Program-made: the position numbers and the translations under genes
NCBI GenBank assembly: GCA_026706505.1
Contig: JAPOYQ010000535.1
Coordinates: forward strand, 1-6,960
DNA length: 6,960 bases
Reading direction: 5' to 3'
From: Gemmatimonadota bacterium
Lineage (GTDB): Bacteria > Latescibacterota > UBA2968 > UBA8231
Shown: positions 6,210 to 6,960 of the stretch, in pieces
How positions within the stretch are numbered: position 1 is the first letter of the stretch
Layout of the letters: every line of letters begins with the position of its first letter
The notes under the pieces: model-generated
The model's input: only the letters and a program-made list of their open reading frames with translations
Databases searched by the model: none
What the model was told of the DNA's origin: nothing

Positions 6210-6581
6210 ATGCCGCTCGATTTTGATCCCACTCGCCCCATCTATTTGCAGATCATCGAGGCGGTGAAAAAGCGCACCGCTCAAGGGATCTATCAGGCCG
6301 GAGGCCCTTTGCCGTCGGTGCGGGAAATGGCCAAGGAGATGGGCGTGAATCCCAATACCATGTCTAGAGCCTACATGGAATTGGAGCGCGAAGGATTTAT
6401 AACCACGCGACGCGGCGAGGGATCGTCGATAACCGAGAGCGCCAACCGCATCGACAGCGAGCGCCGCACCCTAGCCGGGGCTGCGCGCGACCGCTTTGTC
6501 GCGGAGATCCGCGACTTGGCGCTCTCACGCGAACAAATCGACGACCTGCTGCGCGAAATTTTAGAGGAGGTGACGCTATGA
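6210..6581 (+). CDS. GntR-family transcriptional regulator, YtrA type
   Basis: A 123-residue DNA-binding repressor. Residues ~9-75 are the winged helix-turn-helix: PIYLQIIEAVKK, then GGPLPSVREMAKEMGVNPNT (recognition helix region around MGVNPNTMSRAYMELE), then the wing GFITTRRGEGSSI. The remaining ~45 residues are short and helical (DRFVAEIRDLALSREQIDD onward), with no effector-binding domain of FadR or HutC size. This is the hallmark of the YtrA subfamily, which normally controls adjacent ABC transporter genes. The stop TGA (6579-6581) overlaps the ATG of the ABC ATPase gene (ATGA), so translation is probably coupled. Regulation is likely autogenous through the inverted repeat at 6139-6158. 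The inducing signal is unknown; relatives in Firmicutes often respond to cell-envelope stress or antibiotics. Confidence 0.93.
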   Translation: MPLDFDPTRPIYLQIIEAVKKRTAQGIYQAGGPLPSVREMAKEMGVNPNTMSRAYMELEREGFITTRRGEGSSITESANRIDSERRTLAGAARDRFVAEIRDLALSREQIDDLLREILEEVTL

Positions 6582-6960
6582 TAGAAGTAAAGAACCTGTG
6601 GAAGCGATACTCCGGCGCGACGGCCCTGGGAGGTATCTCCTTAACCGTCGAAAAAGGCCGGGTAATGGGCATTCTCGGCGAAAATGGCAGCGGCAAAAGC
6701 ACGCTCTTCAAAATCCTCGCCGGCGTCGCCCACGCCAGCGAGGGCAGCGCCAGCATCTCGGGTCAGCCGGTCGGCGTGCAAACGCGCCGCATCACTTCGT
6801 ACCTGCCCGAGGTAAACCCGTTTTACGACTGGATGCACGTCACGGAGCAGCTCGAATTTCTAGCCACCTTCTTCCCGGGCTGGGACATGGATAAATCCCA
6901 CGAACTAAGGGTCACTGCCACGGCGCGAAGCGTCCGGGACACGATCCTGGGTGACCTGGT
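6578..6960 (+). CDS. ABC transporter ATP-binding protein, 3'-truncated by the window edge
   Basis: The first 127 residues of an ATPase subunit that powers a membrane export or transport complex at the inner face of the cytoplasmic membrane. The Walker A motif is GENGSGKST (residues 34-42). The A-loop aromatic is probably Y11 in LWKRYSG. The Q-loop region reads ITSYLPEVNPFYDWM, with E in place of Q, as is often seen in YtrB/NatA-like ATPases. The signature motif, Walker B and H-loop lie beyond the window. The start overlaps the regulator stop by 4 nt, which marks a two-gene (or longer) operon; a permease gene would be expected further downstream. Up to about residue 109 (FFPGWDMDKSHEL) the sequence is a good family match. 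The last 18 residues (RVTATARSVRDTILGDLV) do not resemble the expected helix leading to the signature motif. Confidence 0.88.
   Translation, partial: MIEVKNLWKRYSGATALGGISLTVEKGRVMGILGENGSGKSTLFKILAGVAHASEGSASISGQPVGVQTRRITSYLPEVNPFYDWMHVTEQLEFLATFFPGWDMDKSHELRVTATARSVRDTILGDL

Noticed and set aside
6179..6226. 15-codon open frame overlapping the start of the GntR gene, considered as a leader peptide
   Set aside because: No ribosome binding site of its own, and the regulator has a strong one inside this frame; nothing suggests attenuation.

Overview
The window looks like chromosomal DNA of a GC-rich, uncultured bacterium. The left half combines a phytanoyl-CoA-dioxygenase-like (PhyH) enzyme, the tail of a sulfatase gene and a glycosidase-like beta-propeller protein. 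That combination is common in lineages that expand PhyH and sulfatase families, such as Planctomycetota, Poribacteria and Latescibacterota. This placement rests on family content only. No rRNA, tRNA, CRISPR array, integrase or transposase gene was seen.

Layout. (i) 2-727 (+): 3' portion of a PhyH-family Fe(II)/2-oxoglutarate dioxygenase gene that begins outside the window. (ii) 728-1301: no intact gene, but 872-1159 is the decayed C-terminal end of a sulfatase, with two frame disruptions that cancel each other. (iii) 1302-2891 (+): 529-residue GH32/GH43-like beta-propeller protein with a C-terminal beta-sandwich, probably a secondary player in carbohydrate degradation. (iv) 4751-2913 (-): convergent 612-residue protein of unknown function, whose last ~100 residues are a MIP18/PaaD/SufT-like (DUF59) domain lacking the usual cysteine. 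(v) 4752-4887: short AT-rich divergent intergenic region with a perfect 10-bp palindrome. (vi) 4888-6033 (+): threonine-synthase-like PLP enzyme with an N-terminal zinc ribbon. (vii) 6034-6209: AT-rich regulatory region with a good sigma-70-type promoter and a perfect 8-bp inverted repeat over its -10 box. (viii) 6210-6581 (+): small YtrA-type GntR regulator, overlapping by 4 nt an ABC-transporter ATPase gene (6578 to the window end).

How the genes work together. Part (i)-(iii) reads as a catabolic neighbourhood (dioxygenase, sulfatase, glycan-active protein) that has lost its sulfatase. The GntR-ABC pair is a typical self-repressed YtrA-type operon, and the operator is visible. The threonine-synthase-like gene and the DUF59-fusion gene are divergently transcribed, and nothing in the sequence ties them functionally to each other.

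The two least ordinary items are the cysteine-less DUF59 domain fused to a ~500-residue beta-rich protein, and the sulfatase relic. I did not find convincing evidence for a wholly new multi-gene system.
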